64,000 bases of DNA from an uncultured Sphingorhabdus sp. (GTDB lineage Bacteria; Pseudomonadota; Alphaproteobacteria; Sphingomonadales; Sphingomonadaceae), in NCBI GenBank assembly GCA_947492905.1, contig CANLOL010000001.1, positions 2,293,694-2,357,693 of the forward strand, written 5' to 3'. The position numbers and the translations under genes are program-made. This document shows, piece after piece, positions 28,091-37,618 of the stretch. The notes beneath the pieces are model-generated. The model saw only the letters and a list, made by a program, of their open reading frames with translations. It made no database searches and had not been told where the DNA came from. Positions within the stretch are counted from its first letter, which is position 1, and each line of letters begins with the position of its first letter.

Positions 28091-29848
28091 TTAGAAGCTA
28101 TAACGAAGACCCAATAGAGCAGATGCTGTAACGGAATCATCAAAGTCATCTTGTTCAAAGGCATCAACACCGACCGCCGCTGTTGCCGATAGACCAGCAA
28201 TAATTTGACGGAAGTAAGCCGCATTAAATCCATAGGTGGTGACATTACCAGCACCTGCGATACCACTATCATTTAGGTTGTAATAAAAGTTGGTTTCGAT
28301 GCTAGATGAGCTGCCTAAGCTTCTGCCCAAAAATGCTGTTGCGAAATAATTTTCATCAACTGCACCATTTAACAGAGCCTGAGCGCCTAAGTCAGAAGCA
28401 AAGAAACGACGTCTATTATAACCGCCGCCAATGCCAGCATCCCAGCCACCAATGCGTGTGCTTAATGTACCTGTAATACCACGTGAACGGAAATTAGCAG
28501 ATGCAGCAGTTTGTAATGCACCATTGAAGCAAGAGCTGCCATCGCGAGAGAAAGCACAGCCGCCGATATTTCCTGATAATGGATTACGGAAGCTGTCAAA
28601 TTGCGTGCCAATGCTCTGCAAATTATCATTAATCAAACTACCAAAACCACTCACACTATCAAAAGCTGATACATTGAACGAAGTTCTATCATTAGGCTGA
28701 TAACTCAAGCTACCCGTGTAGGTATCGCTACCAAAGCGGCGCCCAAAGCGAGCTTCCACTGAAGTTCTGCGGCTAGGGCGCCACAACACACCTGCATCCC
28801 AAATGATGCCATCTTCTTCCAATGTTACCAGACGAGGAGATCCCTCGTCCGTTATCAAACGGCCACTGTCATCTGCAATTGGAACACCAGCAGCATCACG
28901 CAATGCATCACGCTCGCTAACCTCAACATCTTCATAACCAATACCGCCGACTGCGAATAAAGTTGAAGAGAGCGGAACAGTGACATCAGCGCGAACAAAT
29001 ATATCGCGGAAACGCTGATCTAACTGATCACCATCTTCCTGATTAAAGCCTGCTCCTATCGCCCAACCAAATGGTAAAGCGCGGCCAGGTTGCTGACCGA
29101 AATTAAGATTTGCTGATTGGCTAAAGCTCTCGCTAAAGAAATCAATCGGAGCACCGCCACCGGCTAATATTCCTGTATCGCCAGATTCAACGCGCGTATA
29201 ACCTACTAAATATTGTGCGTTAAAATCTACGCCACTGATATTGGTTGATACTGTTGGTCCAGCATAGGCTGAATATACTTGTGTCACATTATCTTGGTTG
29301 CCAACTTGGTTAAATGCGGTTGGACCGCGACTATCAAGACCACTGCGCGTTGCAATACCGCCAGCTTCAATGCTTAGTTCGCGCGTAACACGGTAATTAC
29401 CGCGTGCTAAACCTGTGACAAAATCTTGGTCTTGCAATCCGCTATCATAGCCGAATAAACGTTCGTAACGCACGTTGATTTGCCCTTGAGCTCTGCGTGT
29501 TTCTATGGATGCATCTGCACCAACGGCAACGCTGCTATAGGTCAAAACATCACTACTACCATCGCTAAAATCAGTGAACGCAACTTGCGTTACTTCAATA
29601 TAGGGAGTGAATTCAGCTCTTCTACGAGAAGAAGTATTAGAATCATTACCTGTTACAGTGTCATCAGATGATACATCCTGAAAACTGTCAGCTCCGGTGA
29701 AATCTTGCGAAAATTCCGATTGCAATTGTTGCGCAAATGCACTTGGTGTGATCATCATTGATGCACCACATAGCAATATTATTTTATAATTTTTGCAAGA
29801 CTTTCCTAGCCATTTTTGGCTTATTTGGTTTTTGTTTTTCATTGTCAT
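28091..29848 (-). CDS. XrtA-locus outer-membrane beta-barrel protein
   Basis: 585 aa. The signal peptide covers about residues 1-40 (hydrophobic IILLCGASMMITPSAFA then QQ). The rest alternates polar and aromatic residues in amphipathic strands and ends in LGLRYSF, the C-terminal Phe signature of BamA-assembled barrels. It matches the 'PEP-CTERM system outer-membrane' family, presumably the export barrel or an accessory porin for the polysaccharide. ATGA overlap with the upstream kinase gene. Confidence 0.88.
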   Translation of the reverse strand: MTMKNKNQISQKWLGKSCKNYKIILLCGASMMITPSAFAQQLQSEFSQDFTGADSFQDVSSDDTVTGNDSNTSSRRRAEFTPYIEVTQVAFTDFSDGSSDVLTYSSVAVGADASIETRRAQGQINVRYERLFGYDSGLQDQDFVTGLARGNYRVTRELSIEAGGIATRSGLDSRGPTAFNQVGNQDNVTQVYSAYAGPTVSTNISGVDFNAQYLVGYTRVESGDTGILAGGGAPIDFFSESFSQSANLNFGQQPGRALPFGWAIGAGFNQEDGDQLDQRFRDIFVRADVTVPLSSTLFAVGGIGYEDVEVSERDALRDAAGVPIADDSGRLITDEGSPRLVTLEEDGIIWDAGVLWRPSRRTSVEARFGRRFGSDTYTGSLSYQPNDRTSFNVSAFDSVSGFGSLINDNLQSIGTQFDSFRNPLSGNIGGCAFSRDGSSCFNGALQTAASANFRSRGITGTLSTRIGGWDAGIGGGYNRRRFFASDLGAQALLNGAVDENYFATAFLGRSLGSSSSIETNFYYNLNDSGIAGAGNVTTYGFNAAYFRQIIAGLSATAAVGVDAFEQDDFDDSVTASALLGLRYSF

Positions 29849-30981
29849 GCTCCATATCCATAATATGAGCCAAATTTTCGGCCTGAGGGAGAGAAATTTG
29901 CGCGATTAAGTAGCAGTTGGACATGGTCACAACCGCTCAGCAGATTTAACGCGTCACGCAGCGCGCTATCTGTTGTTTTATCCGCATGGACGACCATTAA
30001 GGTCTGTCCTACGTGCAATGCCAATACCGATGCGGGGGAAGCCGCTAGTGCTGGCGGTGAATCAAAGATGATTATTCTATTGGGATCATCTTTAGATAAT
30101 TTATCAATAATTTTAGCAGTTCTTGCCGCTGCCAAATATTCAGTATCCTGATTAGATTGCGAACCAGCGGGCAGAACTGATAATCCATCTACATCAGTAG
30201 AAAGAACCATTTTATTCACATCCAAACTCGGATCAGCCAGAGCATCCATTAAGCCTGGACCGCCCTCTATATTAAGCGTTGATAATATGCTGGGCTTTGC
30301 AAAATCAGCATCCACCAACAAAACACGATTATCTTTCTCGCTCGCCATAGAAAGTGCAAGATTAACCGAAGTATATGTCTTGCCTTCATTGGGATTAGCA
30401 GAGCAAATCAAAATACGCTCACCATGCTCAACCGCCTCAACGCCTTTACCGCCGCGCGCCGCCAATAATAATTGACGTTTCACGATACGAAATTCCTCTG
30501 AGAGCGCCGTTACAGGACCATTGGGAATAAGCATATTATGATCGTTCAGCCATTGGCGATCAATTTTTCTTACTGCCTCATTATTATATAAATTATCTAA
30601 AGACGTTTTAGCAAAAGATGGCGCTTTATTATCTAAAGACACTGGCAAAGTCGCAGCCTTTATTGCTGGAGCAGCACTGGCTTTATCTTCTGCAATTGGC
30701 TTAGAAACAGCTTCAACTTTCGGCTTAGAGACAGGATCGACTTTTGGTGCTGAGACTATATCTTTCACTGACTCAGAAACTGTATCCACTTTAGGTTCAG
30801 GAACAGAATCGACTTTAGTTTCAATCTTCTGAACAGGCTCTACAGGATCAGCTATCGGAGCAATTGGCGTTGATTTTTTCTCATCCGCATCTTGATTGCG
30901 CATGCTTTTTTCAAAGCCATAAAGGTCAGAAGCTCTCTCCAGCAAAGATTGTGCTGATTTTAATGATTTATGTTTGTTCAT
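29845..30981 (-). CDS. XrtA-system tyrosine autokinase (CpsD/Wzc C-terminal type)
   Basis: 378 aa. The C-terminal half is a BY-kinase: variant Walker A SANPNEGKTYTSVNLA (about 194-208), Walker A' LLVDADFAKPS and Walker B IIIFDSPPALA. The protein ends in GSYYGYGA, a small Tyr cluster for autophosphorylation. Residues about 45-100 are a Pro/Lys/Val repeat of 'PKVDxVSx' type, probably a flexible linker. ATG 30981 follows GGGAG by 7 bp, just after the Wzz stop; a TTG at 30987 is less likely. It should control chain length with its Wzz neighbour. Confidence 0.92.
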   Translation of the reverse strand: MNKHKSLKSAQSLLERASDLYGFEKSMRNQDADEKKSTPIAPIADPVEPVQKIETKVDSVPEPKVDTVSESVKDIVSAPKVDPVSKPKVEAVSKPIAEDKASAAPAIKAATLPVSLDNKAPSFAKTSLDNLYNNEAVRKIDRQWLNDHNMLIPNGPVTALSEEFRIVKRQLLLAARGGKGVEAVEHGERILICSANPNEGKTYTSVNLALSMASEKDNRVLLVDADFAKPSILSTLNIEGGPGLMDALADPSLDVNKMVLSTDVDGLSVLPAGSQSNQDTEYLAAARTAKIIDKLSKDDPNRIIIFDSPPALAASPASVLALHVGQTLMVVHADKTTDSALRDALNLLSGCDHVQLLLNRANFSPSGRKFGSYYGYGA

Positions 30982-30983
30982 TT

Positions 30984-32525
30984 TCAAGCTCCCGCTGCCG
31001 TCACTAAGCCGCGTTGCGTAAATTCAACGATTAATAGCAGTGCAAATGCTCCCATTAAGGAGGCTGTACCGCCAATCAGCAATTTCAAATTTTTGGTCCG
31101 TGCTGTTTTTTGCTCAGGCGTCAACATAAGCGAAACAGTACCAATTACAGGCAGTCCGCTAGCACGCTCCAAACGCGATGCTGTTGGAAAGCTTGTTTGT
31201 AGATGTCCCATTGCAAAGGCCACTGCTACACCAGCACCCAGTCCAAAGAATAATACAATTGTCAGCAATAATGGGCGGTTTGGTGCGCTAGGCACAGATG
31301 ATAATGATGGTTTATCAATGATGCTAAATTTCACAGCATCTGTTTTTGATTCTACATTATCATCAAACTCAACCGCACGGCGTTCTGCCAATGCATTATC
31401 ATATTGTACCTTAGCCGAATCAAATTCACGATTAATTGCTTCCATTTCAGAAGCCACACCCGGTTCAAGCGACTGCCTAGAGGATAATTGCGCCAATTCT
31501 GACTGCAAAGCAGCTTTTCTGGTACGTAGGCCCGCTACTGTTGCACTGCGTTCTGCGCGTAAGCTTTGTAATTGGCTATATGCAGGGTTTGGCGTTCTTA
31601 TCACGGATCTACCACTGGAAGCCCTAGGCTCAGCAGCAGCTTGGCTGCGCAATGCTGCGATTTGTTTCTGTAATGAAACAACATCAGGATGCCTATCGGT
31701 TAAACCACGCGAGCGTGCTTCAGCTAATGCACCACGCGCACTGGCTAATGCTGAGCTTGCACCGCCGCCACCTGCAACAGGGTTGAATGTCGGAGTATTG
31801 ATCGTAGGTGATTCACTAGCAAGCTGCGCATTCAAAGCTACCAAAGCGCTTTGTGCAGAAATTAGCTGCGTATCGATTTGATTCAATTCATTACGCGCAC
31901 TCTCAATACGCTGTGATACAGAGCCAACACCCGGTAATAGACCAAGGTTTTCTTGCTCAAATTTAATACGTCTCTGCTCAACTTCTGATAATATCTTTTG
32001 GTTTTTCGCTACTTCTTCGTCCCAAAAGCTAATTTTTTCAGCAATAGTACTGCGATCTCCAGCAATATTTTCTTCTTGCATGATATCGATTAGTTTTTGA
32101 ACAATATCGCGCGCCAAAACTGGATCAGACTGGGTTACGCTAATGTCATAAAAACTATCTTCATCTAACTCAACTTCAGTTTTTTCACGCAGAGCCTCAA
32201 CAGCACCATCCATCTCTTTGTCGGTAACAACGCTAAGACCAAGGTTTGTTCCGCGAACTACCTTTTGCAAATTCTCATAAGACAAAATTGTATTAGACAA
32301 TTGCTCAATTTTTTTACGCTGCTCATTGGTGCTATTACCCTGTTGACTGCTGCTTATATTTTGAGTTTTAACATATACACGCGCCTCTGACTCATAGCTT
32401 GGCGGTTGCAATGAAACGGCAATCCAACCCAAGATACAAATCAACCAAGCAACGCCCAGAGCCAACCATCTGCGGCTCCAAACGCTGTACAAAGCTATTT
32501 TAATTTCGTCATATAGACCATTCAT
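30984..32525 (-). CDS. XrtA-system chain-length determinant (Wzz/GumC-like)
   Basis: 513 aa. An inner-membrane polysaccharide co-polymerase. An N-terminal membrane helix (about 19-39), a long periplasmic coiled-coil domain (90-400), a second helix (about 425-447) and a third near 483-502 are seen. The N-terminal Wzz domain contains YESEARVYVKTQ. Its partner kinase follows directly (TTGA overlap region). It sets polysaccharide length and links the Wza-like exporter to the kinase. Confidence 0.93.
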   Translation of the reverse strand: MNGLYDEIKIALYSVWSRRWLALGVAWLICILGWIAVSLQPPSYESEARVYVKTQNISSSQQGNSTNEQRKKIEQLSNTILSYENLQKVVRGTNLGLSVVTDKEMDGAVEALREKTEVELDEDSFYDISVTQSDPVLARDIVQKLIDIMQEENIAGDRSTIAEKISFWDEEVAKNQKILSEVEQRRIKFEQENLGLLPGVGSVSQRIESARNELNQIDTQLISAQSALVALNAQLASESPTINTPTFNPVAGGGGASSALASARGALAEARSRGLTDRHPDVVSLQKQIAALRSQAAAEPRASSGRSVIRTPNPAYSQLQSLRAERSATVAGLRTRKAALQSELAQLSSRQSLEPGVASEMEAINREFDSAKVQYDNALAERRAVEFDDNVESKTDAVKFSIIDKPSLSSVPSAPNRPLLLTIVLFFGLGAGVAVAFAMGHLQTSFPTASRLERASGLPVIGTVSLMLTPEQKTARTKNLKLLIGGTASLMGAFALLLIVEFTQRGLVTAAGA

Positions 32526-32593
32526 GATGCATCATTTCTCATTAAAAATAATTGTGATACGAGTATATTTGCTCGTTATGAAAAGCGGTGAAG

Positions 32594-33235
32594 CTAGAAA
32601 CTGCTCGTAGGGATGATAATCACATCACCAGGTTGCAATGGTATATTGGCTTGACTGGAACCACGTTTCAGCAAGTCATTAATGCGCAATGCAAATTCTT
32701 GTTTCTGTCCTGTCGCGCGATTATCGCGGATCAAAGTCGCTTTATTGCCAGATGCAAATTCAGACAAACCACCAACGGCGATCATTGCATCAAGCAATGT
32801 CATATTAGCGCGAAATGGTATGGCCGCAGGCTTTTCAGTAGCGCCGATGACGCGCACTTGCTGAGGGCCGCCATCAAAATCTGTTACAATGACCTGTACG
32901 ATAGGATCATTGATAAATTCAGAAAGCTGAATTTTAATATCTTGAGCCAGCATATCTGCGGTTTTACCAGCAGCTGGCAAGTCACTAATGAGAGGAGTCG
33001 TAATTCGGCCATCGGGGCGAACGCGAAACTTCCCACTTAATTCAGGGTTACGCCACACAAAAATACTAAGTTCGTTAAGAGGGCCAATGATATATTCATC
33101 AGAGGCTAGCGACGAATTTGCTACTGATGGTGCTGGCGGCAAATTTCTGCCAGATCCAAATCCACCACAACTGCTAAGAAGCAAACTAGTGCAACCGAGA
33201 GCTAAAAAAGCTATATTTTTCCGTTTGTACGGCAT
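32594..33235 (-). CDS. XrtA-system polysaccharide export lipoprotein (Wza-like)
   Basis: 213 aa. The signal ends in lipobox LSSC (Cys23). The Poly_export domain spans about 45-125 (YIIGPLNELSIFVWRNPEL, VRPDGRITTPLI), followed by an SLBB domain (QVRVIGATEKPAAIPFRANM). It lacks the C-terminal amphipathic helix of E. coli Wza and is therefore the short type that needs a separate barrel. First gene of the minus-strand XrtA run. AAAGGA lies 10 bp upstream of ATG 33235. Confidence 0.94.
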   Translation of the reverse strand: MPYKRKNIAFLALGCTSLLLSSCGGFGSGRNLPPAPSVANSSLASDEYIIGPLNELSIFVWRNPELSGKFRVRPDGRITTPLISDLPAAGKTADMLAQDIKIQLSEFINDPIVQVIVTDFDGGPQQVRVIGATEKPAAIPFRANMTLLDAMIAVGGLSEFASGNKATLIRDNRATGQKQEFALRINDLLKRGSSQANIPLQPGDVIIIPTSSF

Positions 33236-33408
33236 GTCATCAATTCCTTTACGCTACAGATTCGTCCCCCTTTACACTTTTGTAGCGGGAGGTAATCTTA
33301 TAGTCACCTGAAACCTTTGACCAAAAATGGTGAACATACCGTTAGGATTAATATTTTTTTTGAAAAAAATTTTTTGGAATTTGTATCAAAATTGGACAGA
33401 TTGAAAAT
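33236..33408 (-). promoter_or_regulatory. Leader/promoter region of the XrtA polysaccharide operon
   Basis: A 173-bp spacer ahead of the export lipoprotein gene. Reading on the minus strand, an AT-rich tract comes first. A possible -10-like TATAAG follows (about 33297-33302). Then CGCTACA and TGTAGCG (33281-33287 and 33252-33258) form a 7-bp stem with a 22-nt loop just before the ribosome site. The promoter guess is weak; the inverted repeat is exact. Confidence 0.35.
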
Positions 33409-34650
33409 TTATATCAATGTTTCAATAGCTTGCCCGTGCCCTAAAAAATTCGATGGGCTTGCAGATGCTCCATAAGCTCCCGCACAAAATAGAATAATCG
33501 CATCCCCAACATAGGTTTCAGGAAGTAAAACCTTGTCACCAAGCATATCTAATGGCGTACAAAGACACCCAACGACATTAACTATCTCACTTTTTTCTTC
33601 TTTATATCCATTTTCATCAAATTTATGAGCAACTGCAATAGGATAATTACGCCTAATAACTGTACCAAAATTTCCGCTCGCTGCTAATTGGTGATGCAAA
33701 CCACCATCCACGACTAAAAATGTCTCTTCATGACTAATTTTGCGATCAACAATAGTGGTTACATAAATACCAGCCTCGCCAACCAAATAACGCCCAAGTT
33801 CGATACAAAATTTTGTATTCTGCAATATTGAAGGCAGGTCTGATAATATTTCATCCATAGCTGCGCCAATTGCATTTATATCGATTGGAGTTTCTTTGGG
33901 GAAATAAGGAATCCCAAAACCACCGCCTAAATTTACCTTTTCTGGTGCAATCCCTATTTCATTGGCCAAGCGCGCTGCTAATTCAAAAGTATTGGATTGT
34001 GTTTCTATTATAGCTTCTGCGCTCAAAGATTGGCTACCAGCATAAATATGAAAACCGCACCAGATGTTGCCGCTTTCAATAATTTTCTTAGCAGTGGGCG
34101 CGATTAATTCTTCATCCATACCAAATTGTTTGGCACCGCCCCCCATTTTCATGCCCGATCCTTTTAGATCAAAACTTGGGTTTACTCGCAGCGCAGCCTT
34201 AGCTTTCATTCCAAGCCTTGCTGCAATAGCTATCATACGATCAGCTTCGGTAGGCGATTCTACATTCAGGGTAACACCGGCTTTGATAGCTTTTTCTAAT
34301 TCTGCATCACGTTTACCGGGGCCGGCAAAGCTCATATTGTGCGGATCAACCCCTGCTTCAATTGCAAGATCCAACTCTCCGCCAGAGGCTAAGTCAAAAC
34401 CATCGACTAAAGTGTTCATATGCTCCAAAACAGGCTTATAGCTGTTAGCCTTCATCGCATAATGAATATCTAAGCTCTCTGGCATAGCATCTCGCAGTTC
34501 ATCCATCTTTTTGGATAATATTTCACGGCTATATATAAATAAAGGAGTGCTGCCCGCTTCTTTGACTATTGATTCAACGCTGCGTCCAGAAATTATAATC
34601 TGACCGTCATTCGCTTTATAATAAGGTGGATAAGGACCCATTTTTTTCAT
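33409..34650 (-). CDS. XrtA-associated PLP-dependent decarboxylase (fold type III)
   Basis: 413 aa, of the DAP/ornithine decarboxylase superfamily. The PLP lysine lies in HYAMKANSY (Lys67). Glycine-rich phosphate-binding GGGFGIPYF and the dimer-interface motif with Cys (VGCLCTPLDML) are present. In exosortase A loci it pairs with an AMP ligase, as here: the ligase gene ends 1 bp upstream. The substrate is unknown; it may supply an amine or decarboxylated amino acid to the adjoining carrier protein. ATG 34650 has GAG 7 bp upstream; ATG 34662 (overlapping the ligase) is an alternative. Confidence 0.9.
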   Translation of the reverse strand: MKKMGPYPPYYKANDGQIIISGRSVESIVKEAGSTPLFIYSREILSKKMDELRDAMPESLDIHYAMKANSYKPVLEHMNTLVDGFDLASGGELDLAIEAGVDPHNMSFAGPGKRDAELEKAIKAGVTLNVESPTEADRMIAIAARLGMKAKAALRVNPSFDLKGSGMKMGGGAKQFGMDEELIAPTAKKIIESGNIWCGFHIYAGSQSLSAEAIIETQSNTFELAARLANEIGIAPEKVNLGGGFGIPYFPKETPIDINAIGAAMDEILSDLPSILQNTKFCIELGRYLVGEAGIYVTTIVDRKISHEETFLVVDGGLHHQLAASGNFGTVIRRNYPIAVAHKFDENGYKEEKSEIVNVVGCLCTPLDMLGDKVLLPETYVGDAIILFCAGAYGASASPSNFLGHGQAIETLI

Positions 34651-34651
34651 A

Positions 34652-36226
34652 TTAAGTCTCATTCCCAACAGATGAATATAGATTAGTTTCTAATTGATTT
34701 TGTAATAAATTTCTATCAATTTTCCCATTGGCATTCTTTGGAAATTCAGCGATCCAAATTATGCGTTTAGGGTGCATAAAATTGGGCAAAGCAGATTGCA
34801 GGGACATTTTCAAATCACCATCGTCTTTGTCCATATTTACAGCAGGTCTAACGAATAATATGATTGCCTCGCCAATGCGCTCATCTTTTTGCCCTATGGC
34901 ACAAGCCTCTGCTGCAAATCCAGTTGCAATAGCTGCCTCTTCAATTTCACCCGGGCTAACGCGATTACCAGAAGTCTTTATCATCGCATCATCGCGGCCG
35001 ACAAAATAGAGCAAACCGTCCTCATCGCGAAAAACAGTATCACCTGACCATACCGCTATAGTATCATAGCCATCACAGGACGCATATTTTGAAAATTGAG
35101 GAGCAGGTTTAAAACGCACAGCGCTTCTTTCGGGATCTTGCCAATATCCTTTGGCTACTAATGGGCCAGCATGCACCAATTCACCATGCTCGTTCGGGGC
35201 AGCCTTTAAACCATCTGCATTCACAACCATAATCTCGGCAAATGGTATAGCCTTGCCCATAGAAAGTGGATTATCTTGTAATAATTTAGGATCCAAAAAT
35301 GTTGAACGAAATGCTTCGGTTAGCCCATACATGGCATAGACATCTGCATCCTTAAATATAGCAGTAAGATCCTTTACCAAGGACAAGGTCAAAGCTCCGC
35401 CGCTATTGGTGATGCGCTGAATGCTCTGCGCTGCCTCACCCCAATCATATTCGCATAGTTGAACCCATAGAGGCGGTACAGCGGCCAAAGTTGTAATCTG
35501 ATATTTTAAGCAGGATTTTACGACATCTTTTGGGGTTAGATAATCTAGAGGAACGACTGCTCCGCCCGCGAACCAAGTTGAATATAATTGATTTTGACCA
35601 TAATCAAAACTCAGCGGTAATACGGCTAGAGTTCGATCACCTTCATCAAGTTTCAGATATTGTGCAACCGACACAGCACCAAGCCATAAATTCTTATGAC
35701 TCAGCATCACTCCTTTTGGCTTACCGGTAGAACCTGAAGTATATAAAATAGCAGCAAGATCATCTATATTGCCTTCACTTGGCGCCAATTGATTATCGGG
35801 ATATACATCAATCATATTCTCAATCATCTCTGCAACAAGCTTCTCATCATCCGCGGAAAATATAGTGTCGATATGATTTAAACTATTCAGACGCGCTTTA
35901 TTTGCGATGATCAGCTTTGCGCCGCTGTCATCCATAATATATTCAACCTGCTGTGCTTTAAGCAGTGGGTTAATGGGCACATAAATCAAGCCTGCGCGGG
36001 CCGCGGCCAAAGGCATTATGGATGCTAATACGCCCTTACCTATCCAAGAAGCGGCACGGTCTCCTTTTTGTAAACCCTTATCACGCAACCAAAATGCAAG
36101 GGTAGCGATACGGAGATTTAACATTTTATAGGTATAGACCTGATTCTTAACTATCAGAGCATCATTATCATCCTTCCCTAATAGGGTCAGATGGTCGATA
36201 GGGTAAGATTTGATTTCAGTGGTCAT
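34652..36226 (-). CDS. XrtA-associated acyl/aminoacyl-AMP ligase
   Basis: 524 aa, ANL superfamily. The AMP-binding P-loop is LYTSGSTGKPKGVMLSH (about 165-181). Later motifs are YGLTEAFRS, the hinge region GLLYFVGRDDAMIKTSGNRVSP and the C-terminal catalytic Lys in NANGKIDR. It would adenylate a carboxylic or amino acid and load it on the carrier protein encoded about 1.1 kb away on the other strand. ATG 36226 is chosen over the TTG at 36235. Divergent from the acyltransferase gene with a 40-bp gap. Confidence 0.92.
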   Translation of the reverse strand: MTTEIKSYPIDHLTLLGKDDNDALIVKNQVYTYKMLNLRIATLAFWLRDKGLQKGDRAASWIGKGVLASIMPLAAARAGLIYVPINPLLKAQQVEYIMDDSGAKLIIANKARLNSLNHIDTIFSADDEKLVAEMIENMIDVYPDNQLAPSEGNIDDLAAILYTSGSTGKPKGVMLSHKNLWLGAVSVAQYLKLDEGDRTLAVLPLSFDYGQNQLYSTWFAGGAVVPLDYLTPKDVVKSCLKYQITTLAAVPPLWVQLCEYDWGEAAQSIQRITNSGGALTLSLVKDLTAIFKDADVYAMYGLTEAFRSTFLDPKLLQDNPLSMGKAIPFAEIMVVNADGLKAAPNEHGELVHAGPLVAKGYWQDPERSAVRFKPAPQFSKYASCDGYDTIAVWSGDTVFRDEDGLLYFVGRDDAMIKTSGNRVSPGEIEEAAIATGFAAEACAIGQKDERIGEAIILFVRPAVNMDKDDGDLKMSLQSALPNFMHPKRIIWIAEFPKNANGKIDRNLLQNQLETNLYSSVGNET

Positions 36227-36266
36227 ATCAAGCAAGAGTCAGTGTTTAGAATAAGGAATTGGTCTT

Positions 36267-37295
36267 ATGGCCGAAAAAAGTGAATATCACGATAATTTTC
36301 TCTCTGTACAGGTTGCAGCGAAGGGAGGACTCGATCGTGATGCTCAGAAAAAGCTGTTTGATAGGCTAGATTGGCTCGATAATTTAAAGCGCTATGCCCT
36401 GCATGATAGGGAATTGGCTATTATCTCAGCATCAATAAATGGTGATATGGCGTGGCTTCCTACTATGGTGAAAAAATATCGCCATTTAGAATCCTTGGCG
36501 AATTGGTATAATTTTACATGGCGTCCGATATTTTGCGGTGAATATGACGAAGTTACCAAATTATCATTATTGCGCAACATCGCAGCATTGGCCAAAAAAT
36601 CATCTTATAGAGTTACATTATATCCTCTCCCTAATGAGGAAAATGAAGTTAAGTTGCTAACTTATGCATTTAAACAAGCAGGCTGGATCGCGATTAGAGC
36701 AGAAGCTGATGTTAATCATATATTGCGTCTTAATGGCAGAACATTTGATGATTATTGGCGTACTAGGCCCGGGCAATTGCGCAGCACGGTTAAACGTAAA
36801 TCTAAAAAAAATATCGTATCCATCAGGATTGAAAAAGAATTTAATCCAGAGAGTTGGGATGATTATGAACGGGTTTATGAAAAGAGCTGGAAAACAGGAG
36901 AGGGAAATCCTGAATTTTTGCGCGAATTAGCAAAACAAGAAGCTGAAGCCGGCGCTTTGCGATTAGGATTAGCTTATATTGATGGTATATGTGTTGCTGC
37001 TCAATTTTGGACCGTTGAAAATGGTGAAGCCTTAATTCATAAATTGGCACATGATGAGGCCTATTTAAGTGCATCGCCCGGAACATTGCTGAGTGCAGGT
37101 CTATTTCAGCATGTGATTGATGTGGATCATGTGAATATAATCGATTTTGGAACTGGCGATGATAAATATAAATCTGATTGGATGGAAGAAATTCGTACCC
37201 GCTATAGATTAGATCTTTTTCATCCCAATATACCATTGTCTTGGCCTTATATTGCAAAACATTATCTCCTTAGACTTGCGAAGAGAGAAAAATGA
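36267..37295 (+). CDS. GNAT/BioF2-like acyltransferase of the XrtA locus
   Basis: 342 aa. The C-terminal half is an Acetyltransf_6 (FemAB/CelD-like GNAT) domain: RPGQLRSTVKRKSKK, IDGICVAAQFWTVENGEALIHKLAHDE, then IDFGTGDDKYKSDWM. The N-terminal half has the degenerate first GNAT repeat. AAGGAA lies 9 bp upstream of the ATG. It heads a plus-strand run with the carrier protein and two hydrolase-like genes, and may move a group from the carrier protein to the polysaccharide. Confidence 0.85.
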   Translation: MAEKSEYHDNFLSVQVAAKGGLDRDAQKKLFDRLDWLDNLKRYALHDRELAIISASINGDMAWLPTMVKKYRHLESLANWYNFTWRPIFCGEYDEVTKLSLLRNIAALAKKSSYRVTLYPLPNEENEVKLLTYAFKQAGWIAIRAEADVNHILRLNGRTFDDYWRTRPGQLRSTVKRKSKKNIVSIRIEKEFNPESWDDYERVYEKSWKTGEGNPEFLRELAKQEAEAGALRLGLAYIDGICVAAQFWTVENGEALIHKLAHDEAYLSASPGTLLSAGLFQHVIDVDHVNIIDFGTGDDKYKSDWMEEIRTRYRLDLFHPNIPLSWPYIAKHYLLRLAKREK

Positions 37296-37336
37296 GGCCA
37301 TGGGTTTAATCAAGACAAAAAATACGAGGAAATATA

Positions 37337-37618
37337 GTGTCGTCTAATCTTACTCATAGCGATAACTCTATGGAAAATAGAGTGAAATCCATCTTAAAAG
37401 ATATTTTGGGTTTATCACAATCGCAAATTGATGCGCTCAATTCTGATAGTGAATTATTTGGGGCTATTCCCGAATTAGATTCTATGGCGGTAGCTGGTCT
37501 TTTAACAGAGATGGAAGAGAGTCTAGACATTATGATAGATGATGATGATGTCGATGCTGAATTGTTCGAAACCTTGGGCAGCTTGACCGCATTTGCAGAG
37601 GCAAAGGCAAATCAGTGA
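37337..37618 (+). CDS. Acyl carrier protein of the XrtA side module
   Basis: 93 aa. A carrier protein with the phosphopantetheine serine at Ser49 (PELDSMAVAGL), helix I NRVKSILKDILG and the acidic C-terminal helices. The start is GTG 37337, supported by GAGGA at 7 bp; ATG 37370 would leave no ribosome site. It is distinct from the housekeeping acpP at 46256. Together with the AMP ligase it forms a loading pair. Confidence 0.92.
   Translation: MSSNLTHSDNSMENRVKSILKDILGLSQSQIDALNSDSELFGAIPELDSMAVAGLLTEMEESLDIMIDDDDVDAELFETLGSLTAFAEAKANQ

Noticed and set aside
32588..33040. 150-codon plus-strand ORF over the export lipoprotein
   Set aside because: It is antisense to a well-supported gene, shows no recognisable protein pattern and lacks a convincing ribosome site.
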